Origin: Acidimicrobiales bacterium
GTDB lineage: Bacteria > Actinomycetota > Acidimicrobiia > Acidimicrobiales > MedAcidi-G1
Length of the DNA: 64,000 nt
Direction of reading: 5' to 3'
NCBI GenBank assembly: GCA_029577135.1
Contig: JARQPW010000010.1
Coordinates: 1 to 64,000 of the forward strand
The number at the start of each line of letters is the position of its first letter. Within the stretch, counting starts at the first letter, position 1. Below, in pieces: positions 24,658 to 33,349 of this stretch. The notes beneath the pieces were generated by a model. That model searched no databases. It saw nothing but the letters and a program-made list of their open reading frames with translations, and had not been told where the DNA came from. The translations under genes and the position numbers were made by a program.

Positions 24658-25794
24658 ATGCGAGCCGTCGCCCTTCTCGTCGCCCTGGTCATGTCTGCCG
24701 CCGCATGCAGCGCCGGCGACGGCCCTACGATCGTCACCCCGACCACCTTTCCCGACCTGTTCGGCGACGTGTCGACGACCTCGACGCTGCCGCCCGCCGA
24801 GGTGCCGGACTGGGAGCCCGTGCAACTGGTCGCCGTACGCAAGGAGGCCGAGGCCTGCATCGCCGGCGCCCGCCCGGAGGAGATCGTGCTCCCGGACGAG
24901 GGCCCGCGGACTGTCACGGTCGAGTCGGGAGACACCCTGGGCAAGATCGCCGAACGCTTCGACACCACCGTCGCGGCGTTCATGCGGGCCAATTCGCTCA
25001 GCGACCCCGACCGGCTGCGGGTCGGGCAGGTGCTGATCGTGCCCCGTGAGCGTCCCGACGAGGTCGACGGTCCGGAGGGACCCCAGATCGAGTGGGAGGA
25101 ACTGGTCTGCGTGCTCGACACGGGGGTGGCGGCCCACGGACCCGACGGGCTGCCGGTAGGGGCGTCGGGACGGATCGAGGTCGTGGTCCGGTGGCCCCGG
25201 ATCGACGGTCCCGACGAGGCTCCCCGGGTCAACGGGCGCCTCCTCGGCCTCCTCCAGGGGGCGGTGGCCGGCTTCCTCGACGACGTGATCACCGCCGTCG
25301 AGCGCAACGGCTACGCGTGCAGGGAGGCGCTCGACGGTCGCTGCATGTGGCTCATGCACGAGTACGAGGTGCTGTTGTCGAACGATGACGTCTTCAGCCT
25401 CCGCAACACGACGCGTCGCCTGCTCCCGGGAGCGGCCGCCGAGTCGGCGGAGGTTCACACGGAGACCTTCGACCTGGTAATTGGCCGCCCGTTCGGGATC
25501 GACGTGCTGTTCGACGCCGAAGCCGACTGGGTCGGGGCCGTGTCGGCCGAGGCGATCAGGCGCCTCGAACAGGAGCCGTGGGTCGACGAGCGCCGCCATG
25601 TCGGGGCCGGACCCGATGCCGTCAACTTCGAGCGGTTCAACCTGACACACGGCGGCCTGGTGCTCTCGTTCGCCCCCTTCACGGTGGGGGGATCGGGGAG
25701 CAGCACGGTCTCGATCACGATCCCGTACCGGGCGCTCGAAGGCCTCTGGGCGACCGACGGCCCGGTGGCGCCGCTCCTCGAGAAGTTGGACTGA
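24658..25794 (+). CDS. LysM-containing lipoprotein with DUF3298/RsiV-like C-terminus
   Basis: 378 aa from ATG 24658. The N-terminus is a lipoprotein signal with lipobox around MSAAACSAG (Cys16), so the protein is probably anchored outside the membrane. A LysM domain (TVESGDTLGKIAERFDTT...LRVGQVLIVP, residues about 83-130) should bind peptidoglycan. The C-terminal half has an RsiV-like alpha/beta layout (LVIGRPFGIDVLFDAEADWVGAVSAEAI, FAPFTVGGSGSSTVSITIPYRALEG), the DUF3298-type pattern. Likely a cell-wall-associated sensor or structural lipoprotein. Its last 19 bp are duplicated immediately downstream. Confidence 0.7.
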   Translation: MRAVALLVALVMSAAACSAGDGPTIVTPTTFPDLFGDVSTTSTLPPAEVPDWEPVQLVAVRKEAEACIAGARPEEIVLPDEGPRTVTVESGDTLGKIAERFDTTVAAFMRANSLSDPDRLRVGQVLIVPRERPDEVDGPEGPQIEWEELVCVLDTGVAAHGPDGLPVGASGRIEVVVRWPRIDGPDEAPRVNGRLLGLLQGAVAGFLDDVITAVERNGYACREALDGRCMWLMHEYEVLLSNDDVFSLRNTTRRLLPGAAAESAEVHTETFDLVIGRPFGIDVLFDAEADWVGAVSAEAIRRLEQEPWVDERRHVGAGPDAVNFERFNLTHGGLVLSFAPFTVGGSGSSTVSITIPYRALEGLWATDGPVAPLLEKLD

Positions 25795-25834
25795 CCAGGA
25801 CCAGTCGGATTCCGGTCGAGAAGTTGGACTGACC
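25778..25834 (+). repeat. 19-bp direct repeat at the lipoprotein gene end
   Basis: tcgagaagttggactgacc at 25778-25796 recurs exactly at 25816-25834, 38 bp later. The first copy holds the last codons and stop (EKLD*) of the lipoprotein gene. The second copy repeats them in non-coding sequence, so the gene end has been partially duplicated. Confidence 0.85.
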
Positions 25835-25860
25835 GGTTCGATCACCGCACGGGGGTTCCC

Positions 25861-25866
25861 TAGGCT
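25861..25866 (+). promoter_or_regulatory. -10 element (TAGGCT) for leaderless nitroreductase gene
   Basis: TAGGCT ends 7 nt before ATG 25874. Confidence 0.55.
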
Positions 25867-25873
25867 CGCCGCC

Positions 25874-26551
25874 ATGGAACTGACCGAGGCCATGCGCACG
25901 ACCTTCGCCTGTCGGGAGTTCACCGATGAGCCGGTGTCCGACGAGGTGCTCCACCGCATCCTGGACGTTGCCCGCTTCGCCCCGTCGGGCGGCAACCGCC
26001 AGGGCGGCCACGTCGTGGTGGTCCGCGACCCGGTCGTCCGGCGACGCCTGGGCGAACTGGCCCAACCGACGTTGCGGGTCTACGCCGCCCAGGCGGCAGC
26101 CGGGGAGACGCCCTTCAACTCGGTGCATCCGACGGCGATCGACGTCGAGGCGGCGCTCCGGACTCCCACCGACATGTTGCCGATGTTCAACCACCTCGAC
26201 GAGGTGCCGGTGGTGCTGGTGGTCACCGTCGACCTGGCGCAGGTGGCCTCGGTCGACAAGGACCTCGACCGGGTGGGGCTCGACACCGGTGCGTCGATCT
26301 ATCCGCTGGCCTGGAACATCCTGCTGGCCGCCCGCGCCGAAGGCCTGGGGGGCGTGCTCACCACGGTCGTCGCTCCGGCGGAGGCCGACGTGCAGGCGCT
26401 GCTGGGCCTGCCCGAGGAGCATGCCGTCGCCGCCCTGATCCCGCTGGGGCGGCCGGTGCGGCAACTCACGAAGCTGCGTCGGCGCCCGGTGGAGGACTTC
26501 ACCACCATCGACTGCTACGACGGGGTGCCCCTCGGGCCCTGCAGGGAGTAG
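25874..26551 (+). CDS. Nitroreductase-family FMN oxidoreductase
   Basis: 225 aa. The N-terminal FMN-phosphate binding pattern TTFACREFTDEPVSDEVLHRILDVARFAPSGGNRQGG is diagnostic for the nitroreductase fold. The later GASIYPLAWNILLAARAEGLGGVLTT and VAALIPLGRP segments complete it. Such homodimers use NAD(P)H to reduce nitro-aromatics, quinones or other electrophiles, or dehalogenate; the physiological substrate is unknown. Leaderless-type promoter directly in front. Confidence 0.85.
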   Translation: MELTEAMRTTFACREFTDEPVSDEVLHRILDVARFAPSGGNRQGGHVVVVRDPVVRRRLGELAQPTLRVYAAQAAAGETPFNSVHPTAIDVEAALRTPTDMLPMFNHLDEVPVVLVVTVDLAQVASVDKDLDRVGLDTGASIYPLAWNILLAARAEGLGGVLTTVVAPAEADVQALLGLPEEHAVAALIPLGRPVRQLTKLRRRPVEDFTTIDCYDGVPLGPCRE

Positions 26552-26554
26552 GTT
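26549..26554 (+). promoter_or_regulatory. -10 element (TAGGTT) overlapping the nitroreductase stop
   Basis: TAGGTT includes the stop codon TAG of the nitroreductase gene (26549-26551) and ends 7 nt before GTG 26562. Confidence 0.5.
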
Positions 26555-26561
26555 TTCAACC

Positions 26562-27473
26562 GTGCTCGAGGAAGCCACGTCCCCGGTGCTCCGGGACCGT
26601 CCGCGCGGCCGGATGTTGTTCGGCGCTGTGTTGGGCTCGTTCGCGGTCATCGCAGCGCTGGTGGCGTCGGCGTCGGCCGGCGCCGGCGGTCCCGGCCCCA
26701 CGATCGACCGGTCCAGGCAGTTGCCGGCCGAGCGGGACGGAACCCACGCCGGTGGTATCGACCTCGACTCACACGGAGCGGCCTTCTCGTTCGAGGTGTG
26801 CATCGAAGGCGTGCCACACCGCTGGGAGGGCGACGACCCGTTCGGGTGGAAGCTCGATGGCCGCGGAAAGTTCGAGGGGTCCCCACCCCTGGAACCCGAC
26901 CCCGACGCGAAGTGCGAGATGGCGGACCTGCGCAAGGGGCGCGGCGAAGGCCGGGGCCTGTTCGACTTCGTTCCGGACTTCGAGGCGTTCGAGTCCTGCC
27001 TCGCCGAGCAGGGCGCCGACCCCGATTCGCCGCCCGACCGGAACCGGACCAGTGTGATCGTCGTCGGACCTGACGGTCGCACCGTCGTCCAGTTCAGCGA
27101 CGACGTCGGCTCGGTCACGGTCACCGGAACCGACGGGGGCGTCGAGGTCACCACCGACGGCGGCGCAGCGGTGGTCGATATCGAGGCCAGGCAGCAGTCC
27201 CGCAAGGAGGCCTACGCCGCCTGCGAGTCCCTCCTTCCGGAGCCGCCCCAGGGGAAGTTCGGCTTCGGTGGTCCGTTCGAGGGCGGGGAACACGAACTAC
27301 TCGACGGGTTCTTCGCCGAATTCATCGAGGAGTTCGAGTTGGAGTTCGAGTTCCACGAGTTGAATCCCGGCGAGCACCGGCGCGAGCGGCGCTCCGGGGA
27401 CCTGCGCGAGTTGTTCAGCGGCGTCGCCGACGACGGCGGACGCTGTGAGGACGCCGGCACCCAGTCGGCCTGA
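26562..27473 (+). CDS. Hypothetical secreted or membrane-anchored acidic protein
   Basis: 303 aa from GTG 26562. A single hydrophobic segment (MLFGAVLGSFAVIAALVASASAGAG, residues about 18-42) can act as signal peptide or anchor. The rest is hydrophilic and strongly acidic, with a Glu/Phe-rich stretch near the C-terminus (FIEEFELEFEFHEL) and two Cys-containing segments (FEVCIEGVPHRW, FESCLAEQGADPD, YAACESLLPEP). No known domain recognised. Only 10 bp after the nitroreductase gene but with its own -10-like box. Confidence 0.6.
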   Translation: MLEEATSPVLRDRPRGRMLFGAVLGSFAVIAALVASASAGAGGPGPTIDRSRQLPAERDGTHAGGIDLDSHGAAFSFEVCIEGVPHRWEGDDPFGWKLDGRGKFEGSPPLEPDPDAKCEMADLRKGRGEGRGLFDFVPDFEAFESCLAEQGADPDSPPDRNRTSVIVVGPDGRTVVQFSDDVGSVTVTGTDGGVEVTTDGGAAVVDIEARQQSRKEAYAACESLLPEPPQGKFGFGGPFEGGEHELLDGFFAEFIEEFELEFEFHELNPGEHRRERRSGDLRELFSGVADDGGRCEDAGTQSA

Positions 27474-27489
27474 GCGCCTCCCCCGAGGA

Positions 27490-27819
27490 TCAGCTTCCGG
27501 GCGGGCTGTACGACATGGAGTTGCGCACCGTCTCGGCGGCGGCGTCGAGTTCCTCCGGCGTCAACAGGACCGTGACACGGGCGTTCACCGCCCCCGAGGC
27601 GGAGACGGCCAGGCTGAGGGCGGCTGCATCGGCGTTCGACTCCAGGTCGGCGATCACGATTGCGTCGTCGCTGCCGAAGGCGAAGTAGAAGGCCTCGACG
27701 GATCCACCCAGCGAGGCGGCGGCCGTTGCGGCTGCGGCGGTACGGGCGGAGCCGCCGTCGGAGAGCAGGCCCTGGACCCCCTCGGTGGTGTAACTGGCCT
27801 GGATGAGGTACTTGGGCAT
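27490..27819 (-). CDS. GYD-domain protein
   Basis: 109 aa from ATG 27819, preceded by ACAGGGGGA. MPKYLIQASYTTEGVQGLL and VEAFYFAFGSDDAIVIADLESN are typical of the small GYD domain family (alpha-beta barrel-like, about 95-105 aa). Function of the family is not established. It converges with the acidic hypothetical gene and is divergent from the F420-dependent oxidoreductase. Confidence 0.8.
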   Translation of the reverse strand: MPKYLIQASYTTEGVQGLLSDGGSARTAAAATAAASLGGSVEAFYFAFGSDDAIVIADLESNADAAALSLAVSASGAVNARVTVLLTPEELDAAAETVRNSMSYSPPGS

Positions 27820-27934
27820 GGGGTCCCCCTGTCGTCGCGCCGATCGCTGCTCGACCGGCCGGTGACGAGTCTCCCACGGTTTCCGGATCTGTGCACGGGG
27901 AGATCCCGGCACGCCGGCCGGACGTGGTGCCGTC

Positions 27935-27940
27935 TACCCT
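27935..27940 (+). promoter_or_regulatory. -10 element (TACCCT) for leaderless F420 oxidoreductase gene
   Basis: TACCCT ends 7 nt before GTG 27948 and fixes that start over the longer frame from 27891. Confidence 0.55.
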
Positions 27941-27947
27941 CGTCGCC

Positions 27948-28784
27948 GTGGAGCTCGGCCTCACCCTGCACCTGACCGACCGGTCGATCGACATCCGGGA
28001 CCTGGCCGTCGAAGCGGAGGCGCGCGGGTTCTCGTCGCTGTGGCTCCCCGAGCACACGCACATCCCCGCCAGCCGCCGGACGCCGATCCCGATGGGCGGC
28101 TTGGACCTGGCCGACGAGTACCCCCGGTCGCCCGACCCTTACGTGTCGCTGGCGGCTGCGGCGGCACTGACCGAGCGGATCCGGCTCGGCACGGGCGTCG
28201 CCCTCGTCGCCCAGCACCATCCGATCAACCTGGCCAAGGCGGTGGCATCGGTCGACGCCCTCTCGGACGGCCGCTTCACCCTCGGCATCGGCTACGGCTG
28301 GAACGTCGAGGAGATGGCCCACCACGGCGTGGAGTTCCGCAGCCGCCGGGCGCAGGTCCGCGAGCACGTGTTGGCCATGCGCGAGCTCTGGACCGGGGAG
28401 GTCGGCGAGTACCACGGCGAGTTCGTGGACTTCTCGCCCAGCTGGACCTGGCCCAAGCCCGTGCGTGTGGGCGGGCCGCCCGTCTACATCGGCGGCGGGG
28501 CCGGGCCGAAGATGTTCGCCGCCGTCGCCGAGTACGCGGACGGCTGGCTGCCGATCGGGGGCGCCGGCGTACGTGCTGCGCTGGGCGACCTGCGTGCCGC
28601 CTGCGAGGAACGGGGCCGCGACCCCGATGAGGTCGACGTGATCCCCTTCGGCACACTGCCCGACGAAGGGAAGCTCGGTTACTACGCCGGGCTCGGTATC
28701 ACGGAGGTGGTGCTGCGACTACCGTCCGCACCTCGCGACGGGGTGCTGCAGGTGCTCGACGAGTTCACTCGTTTCATCGACTGA
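27948..28784 (+). CDS. LLM-class F420-dependent oxidoreductase
   Basis: 278 aa from GTG 27948. Luciferase-like TIM-barrel protein of the F420-dependent type: DLAVEAEARGFSSLWLPEHTHIP near the N-terminus, LGTGVALVAQHHPINLAKAVASVDALSDGRFTLGIGYGW in the core, and PPVYIGGGAGPKMFAAVAEYADGWLP. Such enzymes transfer hydride between F420 and varied substrates. It is 10 bp upstream of the D-aminoacylase-type gene, so the two are probably cotranscribed. Confidence 0.85.
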   Translation: MELGLTLHLTDRSIDIRDLAVEAEARGFSSLWLPEHTHIPASRRTPIPMGGLDLADEYPRSPDPYVSLAAAAALTERIRLGTGVALVAQHHPINLAKAVASVDALSDGRFTLGIGYGWNVEEMAHHGVEFRSRRAQVREHVLAMRELWTGEVGEYHGEFVDFSPSWTWPKPVRVGGPPVYIGGGAGPKMFAAVAEYADGWLPIGGAGVRAALGDLRAACEERGRDPDEVDVIPFGTLPDEGKLGYYAGLGITEVVLRLPSAPRDGVLQVLDEFTRFID

Positions 28785-28794
28785 GGAGTCTTCC

Positions 28795-30501
28795 ATGACG
28801 CATGACCTGGTGATCCGGGCCGGAACCGTCGTCGACGGGACCGGCGCTCCGTCCGTCACCGCCGACGTGGCGATCGACGGCGACCGCGTGGTCGAGGTCG
28901 GCCGGGTGGTCGGCAGCGGCCACCACGAGATCGACGCCGACGGTCTGGTCGTCACGCCCGGCTTCGTCGACATCCACACCCACCTCGACGCCCAACTGTC
29001 CTGGGATCCCATCGGCAGCTCCTCGTGCTGGCACGGCGTCACGTCTGTCGTGCTCGGCAACTGCGGCGTCACCTTCGCCCCGGTGGCACCGGGCGGTCGG
29101 GAGTTCCTCGCCGAGATGATGGAGTCGGTCGAGGACATCCCCGCAGAGAGCATCCTCGACGGCCTCTCCTGGAACTGGGTGACCTACGGCGAGTACCTGG
29201 ACGACCTGGCGTCGCTGCCCAAGGGCGTGAACGTGGGCGGCATGGTCGGACACTGCGCCGTGCGGGTCGCTGCGATGGGGGAGCGGTCGCTCGACGAGGA
29301 CCCGGCCACCGCCGGGGACATCGCCGCCATGGTGCCGATGGTCGACGAGGCGCTGGCCGCCGGAGCGCTCGGCTTCTCCTCCTCCCGCACCTTCCTGCAC
29401 CGCGTGCCCGACGGCCGCTACGTGCCCGGCACCCACGCTGCCGAGGACGAGCTCCTGGCCTTCGCCGACTTGCTCGGCCGGCACGGCGGCGTCTTCGAGT
29501 GCGCCGCCAAGCTGGGGGGCCGCAACGACCCCGACGGCGAGTTCACCCGCGACGAGATCCGCATGTACGGCGACATCAGCCGCCGCGCCGGCTGCCCGGT
29601 GACCTTCGGGCTCACCCAGGTCGACATCGTCCCCGACATGCACCTCCGGGTCCTCGACCACGTGGCCGTGGAGAACGCGGCCGGAGCGAACATCCGCCCC
29701 CAGACCACGTCGCGCCAGATCGGCATCCTTTTCGGGCTCTCCGGCCGGACCCCGTTCGACCGGGCCGACGGCTGGGGCGACCTGCGCGACCTGTCGCTCG
29801 CCGAGAAGGTCGCCCGCCTCACGGAGCCCTCGTCGAGGGCGGCGCTCGTGGCGGCCGCCGATGCCCGCATCGAGGGGCTCCCGCTCGACTGGTTCGCCTT
29901 CTACCCGCTTCCCGACGACCCGGTCCGCCACGACCTGGCCAGGGAGGAGAGCGTGGCCGCGGAGGCCGAGCGCCGGGGCGTGTCCGTGGCCGAGGCCTGG
30001 GTCGACCTGGCCGTCGAACTCGACGGCCGACGCCTGTTCACCCTGCCGTTTCTCAACCAGCGGATGGAATCCGCCATCGAGATGCTCGAGCGGCCCGAGG
30101 TCGTGATGGGGCTCGCCGACGCCGGCGCCCATGCCAAGCAGATCATGGACGCCAGCCAGCCGACCTTCTTCCTGACCCACTGGGTGCGCGACCGGGGACG
30201 CGTCACCCTCGAGGAAGGGGTGCGGCGGATGACCTCCGATACCGCCGACCTCTTCGGCATCGCCGGTCGGGGCCGGCTGGTCCCGGGCGACAGGGCCGAC
30301 GTCAACCTGATCGACCTCGAGGGCCTGCGCCTGCACTACCCGGAGATGGCCCACGACTTCCCGGGAGGCGCCGGCCGGTGGATCCAGCGCGCCGACGGCT
30401 ACGAGGCGACCATCGTCAACGGCGAGGTGTTCATGGAGAACGGCGAGCACACCGGGGCGCTGACCGGTCAGATGCTGCTGGGGTCGGCCGCCACCGGCTG
30501 A
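28795..30501 (+). CDS. N-acyl-D-amino-acid deacylase-type amidohydrolase
   Basis: 568 aa, ATG 28795 with GAGGAGT upstream. Amidohydrolase superfamily of the D-aminoacylase/amidohydrolase-3 type: VVTPGFVDIHTHLDAQLSWDP has the HxH metal motif, GNCGVTFAPV carries the conserved Cys, and GLADAGAHAKQI has the catalytic Asp. The C-terminal urease-like beta-sandwich is closed by RGRLVPGDRADVNLIDLEGLRL and ATIVNGEVFMENGEHTGALTGQMLLG. It would hydrolyse an N-acyl or cyclic amide bond in the cytoplasm. Paralogue of the gene at 42656, which lacks the HxH motif. Likely in an operon with the F420 oxidoreductase. Confidence 0.87.
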   Translation: MTHDLVIRAGTVVDGTGAPSVTADVAIDGDRVVEVGRVVGSGHHEIDADGLVVTPGFVDIHTHLDAQLSWDPIGSSSCWHGVTSVVLGNCGVTFAPVAPGGREFLAEMMESVEDIPAESILDGLSWNWVTYGEYLDDLASLPKGVNVGGMVGHCAVRVAAMGERSLDEDPATAGDIAAMVPMVDEALAAGALGFSSSRTFLHRVPDGRYVPGTHAAEDELLAFADLLGRHGGVFECAAKLGGRNDPDGEFTRDEIRMYGDISRRAGCPVTFGLTQVDIVPDMHLRVLDHVAVENAAGANIRPQTTSRQIGILFGLSGRTPFDRADGWGDLRDLSLAEKVARLTEPSSRAALVAAADARIEGLPLDWFAFYPLPDDPVRHDLAREESVAAEAERRGVSVAEAWVDLAVELDGRRLFTLPFLNQRMESAIEMLERPEVVMGLADAGAHAKQIMDASQPTFFLTHWVRDRGRVTLEEGVRRMTSDTADLFGIAGRGRLVPGDRADVNLIDLEGLRLHYPEMAHDFPGGAGRWIQRADGYEATIVNGEVFMENGEHTGALTGQMLLGSAATG

Positions 30502-30519
30502 CGCCTTCCGGGGAGTGCC

Positions 30520-31356
30520 TCAGGCCAGGACAGGCTCGCCGCCGACCACCACCGGGAACTGCCGTTGGGAATCGTCCTGCGGTGTCCGCCCCGTCGGGCC
30601 ACCTGTCAACGGGTCGCCGTCGAGCCGCACGGCCCCGTCGGGCGCGTACTGCAGGATGTATGTGCGGCGCACCTCGCCCGTCGTGTTCGGGCCGGTCATG
30701 TGGGGCGTCAGCGACGAGAACACCACGATGCTCCCGGCCCTGGCCGGCACGGGCACGGCCCCCACGGGGTCCTCGAGGCACTGGTGGCCCAGCGGCTCGA
30801 CGTAGGCGTGTGCCAGCGTGCCGCCGAGGTGCAGTCCGGGGACGACCCACGGGCAGCCGTTGTCGACCGTGGCGTCGTTGAGAGGCACCCAGCAGGTGAG
30901 GTACTGCTGGGGCTCGACGTAGGTGTAGCCGTTGTCCTGGTGCCAGGGGAAGTGGCGGGGCTTCTCGGGCTGCTTGTAGACGAGTTGGTCCCAGTAGAGC
31001 CGGACGTCGTCGCCCACGAGGTCGTGGCAGAGGCCGGCGAACACCTGGTGGGCGGCGAACCGGCGGGCCACCGCAGAGGCGAGGACGGCGTGGGGGGAGA
31101 ACAGGATCGCCCCGGCCTCGGCGATGGAGAGCCGCTCGTCGGGCATCCGGCGGAGGAACGCCTCGGTGGCCTCGGCCCGTTCGTCGAGCGCCGCCGTGAC
31201 CTCGGCCAGCAGGGCGGCGTCGAGCACGTCCTCGACGAGCACGAAGCCCCGTCCGTGGAAGGCGTCGGCCTGGCCGGCGGTCACGGTCCGGTAGTCGTCT
31301 CGCTCGGGCCGCTGCCAGGCGAAGCCCTCGTTCCAGGGATGGGGGCGCGGGTCCAC
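30520..31356 (-). CDS. Phytanoyl-CoA dioxygenase (PhyH) family protein
   Basis: 278 aa from GTG 31356. The Fe(II)/2-oxoglutarate dioxygenase facial triad is visible: HQDNG (His and Asp near 145-148) and the distal His in TPHMTGPNTTGEVRR. The segment YVEPQQYLTCWVPLNDATVDNGC is typical of PhyH enzymes. They hydroxylate lipids, betaines (ectoine, for example) or secondary metabolites; the substrate is not evident. It begins 13 bp after the stop of the binding-protein gene, so it is probably the last gene of the transporter operon and may act on the imported compound. Confidence 0.85.
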   Translation of the reverse strand: MDPRPHPWNEGFAWQRPERDDYRTVTAGQADAFHGRGFVLVEDVLDAALLAEVTAALDERAEATEAFLRRMPDERLSIAEAGAILFSPHAVLASAVARRFAAHQVFAGLCHDLVGDDVRLYWDQLVYKQPEKPRHFPWHQDNGYTYVEPQQYLTCWVPLNDATVDNGCPWVVPGLHLGGTLAHAYVEPLGHQCLEDPVGAVPVPARAGSIVVFSSLTPHMTGPNTTGEVRRTYILQYAPDGAVRLDGDPLTGGPTGRTPQDDSQRQFPVVVGGEPVLA

Positions 31357-31369
31357 GCCGACGGGATCG

Positions 31370-33313
31370 CTAGCCGTTGACGGGGGCCGAGGGCAGCGGG
31401 TCGTAGTAGGGCGACTGCTCGGACTCGGGCGCCTCCGAGTACATCGAGATCGCCCCCTCGGGGTCGAAGGCCTTGGGCGGTGCCTCGGGCATCTCGCCGA
31501 GCAGATAACGCACGCCGCCGTCGACGAACATGTACATGCCTTCGCCCTCGTTGCGGAGCTCGTCGATCCCGACCTCGGTCGGGCTCCACCACACCTCGGT
31601 GATGTCGTCGACGCCGAAGTGGTCAGGCTCCATGTCGGCGGGCCAGCGCCCCTTGCTGCCGAACGCGATCGACGGGATGGTCAGCCCACGGGCGGTGGGC
31701 GAGGCCTCGAAGAGCCGGTCGGCGAAGTTCTCGATGGTGAGGTCGGGTCCGGTGGCTGTGAGCACGGCGTAGAACAGCGCCGGGTTCGGGTCGATGATGC
31801 CGATCGTGTCGTCAGCAGGCGGCGTCTTCCCGTTCCACCACTCGTAGATGAAGGTGGAACCGCCCTGTCCGGGGGCCACGCGTGCGGACAGGTTCGAGAG
31901 GCCGAAGGCGTTCGCCCACTGCTCCTGGTCGTAGGTGCGGGCGAAGACGTTGGTGTCGACCAGCACCGAGCCGGTCAGCACCCACTCGGGGAACCAGCCC
32001 TGGGCGGTGGCCTCGCGTGTGAAGTCCCGGGGAGCGATCGCGTCGCCATTGAAGATCACCGAAGTGACCCCGGCCGCCTTCATCTTCGCGATCGTGTTCG
32101 AGGCACTCTCCTGGAGCGTCGCCGGGTCCAGAACGTAGGAGACGGACTCGGCAATCTCGACCCCGTACCCGGCGAGGAGTTCCTCGAACCTCTCGTTCTG
32201 TTCCGCTGACGCCGCGCCGACGTCGATCCAGATCCGGCCGAAAACCCGTTGCTGGTCGTGGAACGACTCGTCGCCGGCGTGGATGGCGTTGTCGCCGGCG
32301 AGGCGCTTGCCGACGTACTCGGCGACCAGCATGTTCAACTGCTGGCCGCTCTTGCTCAGCGACCACCCGTAGGGGTGGTATTCCTCGTAGTACTCGGGCG
32401 ACTGGGCTGGGCCGCATCCGAAACAGGGGATGCCGCGGGCCATCAACTCCTCGGAGAAGGCGTTCGTGAGACCAGGTCCGCTCCAGACCATGAAGGGCTT
32501 GATCTCCTCGGCGATCTTGACCGCATCGGCGCGTGCGGAGACCGCGTCCAGGACGAAGCCGGACCCCACCATCACCTCGAGGTCGACTGAGCGTCCGTAG
32601 GTCTCGTAGTACGACTCGTAGTAGGCGAGGAGGTCGCGCGTGGTCTGCTCGATCTGGGCGTTGGTGTCATCGTTGTCGATGGCGTCGGTGATATAGGCCA
32701 TGACGGGATCGGCCTCCTGCGGCAGCCAGACGACGATCCTGATCGTGTCGGCGGTGACGCCGGGAGCCGTCGCCCCGCCGTTGTCGCCCTCGAAGGGTGC
32801 CCAACAGGCGGTGCGGAAGAACCAGGGGATGGCGACCAGCCCGGTCTCGGTGTCGCAGCGCTCGCCCCAGTCAACGGTGTCCTCGATGCCCAGTTCGACT
32901 GCCAGGTCGTAGAACAGGACGTGCTCCGGCAGTCCGGTGAGTTGGTCGATGCCATCAACGATCACCGGCTCCACCGTTGGCGCCTCTGTGGTGGTGGGTG
33001 CGGCGGTGGTGGTGGGTGCGGTGGTGGTGGTGGGTGCGGTGGTGGTGGTGGGTGCGGTGGTGGTGGTGGGTGCTGCGGTGGTGGTGGGTGCTGCGGTGGT
33101 GGTGGGTGCTGCGGTGGTGGTTGGTGCTGCGGTGGTGGTGGGTGCTGCGGTGGTGGTGGGTGCTGCGGTGGTGGGTGCTGCGGTGGTGGTGGGTGCTGCG
33201 TCCTCGTCGCCGCCACACGACGCGCCGAAGACCACCACCATGACGACGGCCACCAACGGCGCCCAGCGCCGTGTGGCGATCCTGCCCGATCTCTGTACCC
33301 CTGCCGGTTCCAT
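31370..33313 (-). CDS. Liv-type ABC transporter substrate-binding lipoprotein
   Basis: 647 aa. Lipoprotein signal with lipobox ending at Cys33 (VVVFGASCGG). Residues about 40-112 are a flexible linker of repeated TTAAPTT units. The remainder is a periplasmic-binding-protein fold of the branched-chain amino acid (type I) class: TADTIRIVVWLPQEADPVM, VDLEVMVGSGFVLDAVSARADAVKIAEEIKPF, PRDFTREATAQGWFPEWVLTGSVLVDTNVF. It is longer than the usual 400 aa because of the linker and extra loops. It belongs with the permease and ATPase fusions upstream (operon order permease, ATPase fusion, binding protein, PhyH). Ligand not deducible. Confidence 0.85.
   Translation of the reverse strand: MEPAGVQRSGRIATRRWAPLVAVVMVVVFGASCGGDEDAAPTTTAAPTTAAPTTTAAPTTTAAPTTTAAPTTTAAPTTTAAPTTTTAPTTTTAPTTTTAPTTTAAPTTTEAPTVEPVIVDGIDQLTGLPEHVLFYDLAVELGIEDTVDWGERCDTETGLVAIPWFFRTACWAPFEGDNGGATAPGVTADTIRIVVWLPQEADPVMAYITDAIDNDDTNAQIEQTTRDLLAYYESYYETYGRSVDLEVMVGSGFVLDAVSARADAVKIAEEIKPFMVWSGPGLTNAFSEELMARGIPCFGCGPAQSPEYYEEYHPYGWSLSKSGQQLNMLVAEYVGKRLAGDNAIHAGDESFHDQQRVFGRIWIDVGAASAEQNERFEELLAGYGVEIAESVSYVLDPATLQESASNTIAKMKAAGVTSVIFNGDAIAPRDFTREATAQGWFPEWVLTGSVLVDTNVFARTYDQEQWANAFGLSNLSARVAPGQGGSTFIYEWWNGKTPPADDTIGIIDPNPALFYAVLTATGPDLTIENFADRLFEASPTARGLTIPSIAFGSKGRWPADMEPDHFGVDDITEVWWSPTEVGIDELRNEGEGMYMFVDGGVRYLLGEMPEAPPKAFDPEGAISMYSEAPESEQSPYYDPLPSAPVNG
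32985..33206 (-). repeat. Low-complexity repeat coding for the TTAAPTT linker
   Basis: About 15 units of the 15-18-bp type gtggtggtgggtgctgcg lie in tandem. They encode a Thr/Ala/Pro-rich spacer between the lipid anchor and the binding domain. Length is likely to vary between strains. Confidence 0.85.
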
Positions 33314-33349
33314 GTACGTACCCCCCCTCGGTGTGCGTCCTCCGAACGC

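Noticed and set aside
32985-33206. CRISPR-like or regulatory tandem repeat
   Set aside because: Units have no spacers and stay in frame coding for a Thr/Ala/Pro linker.
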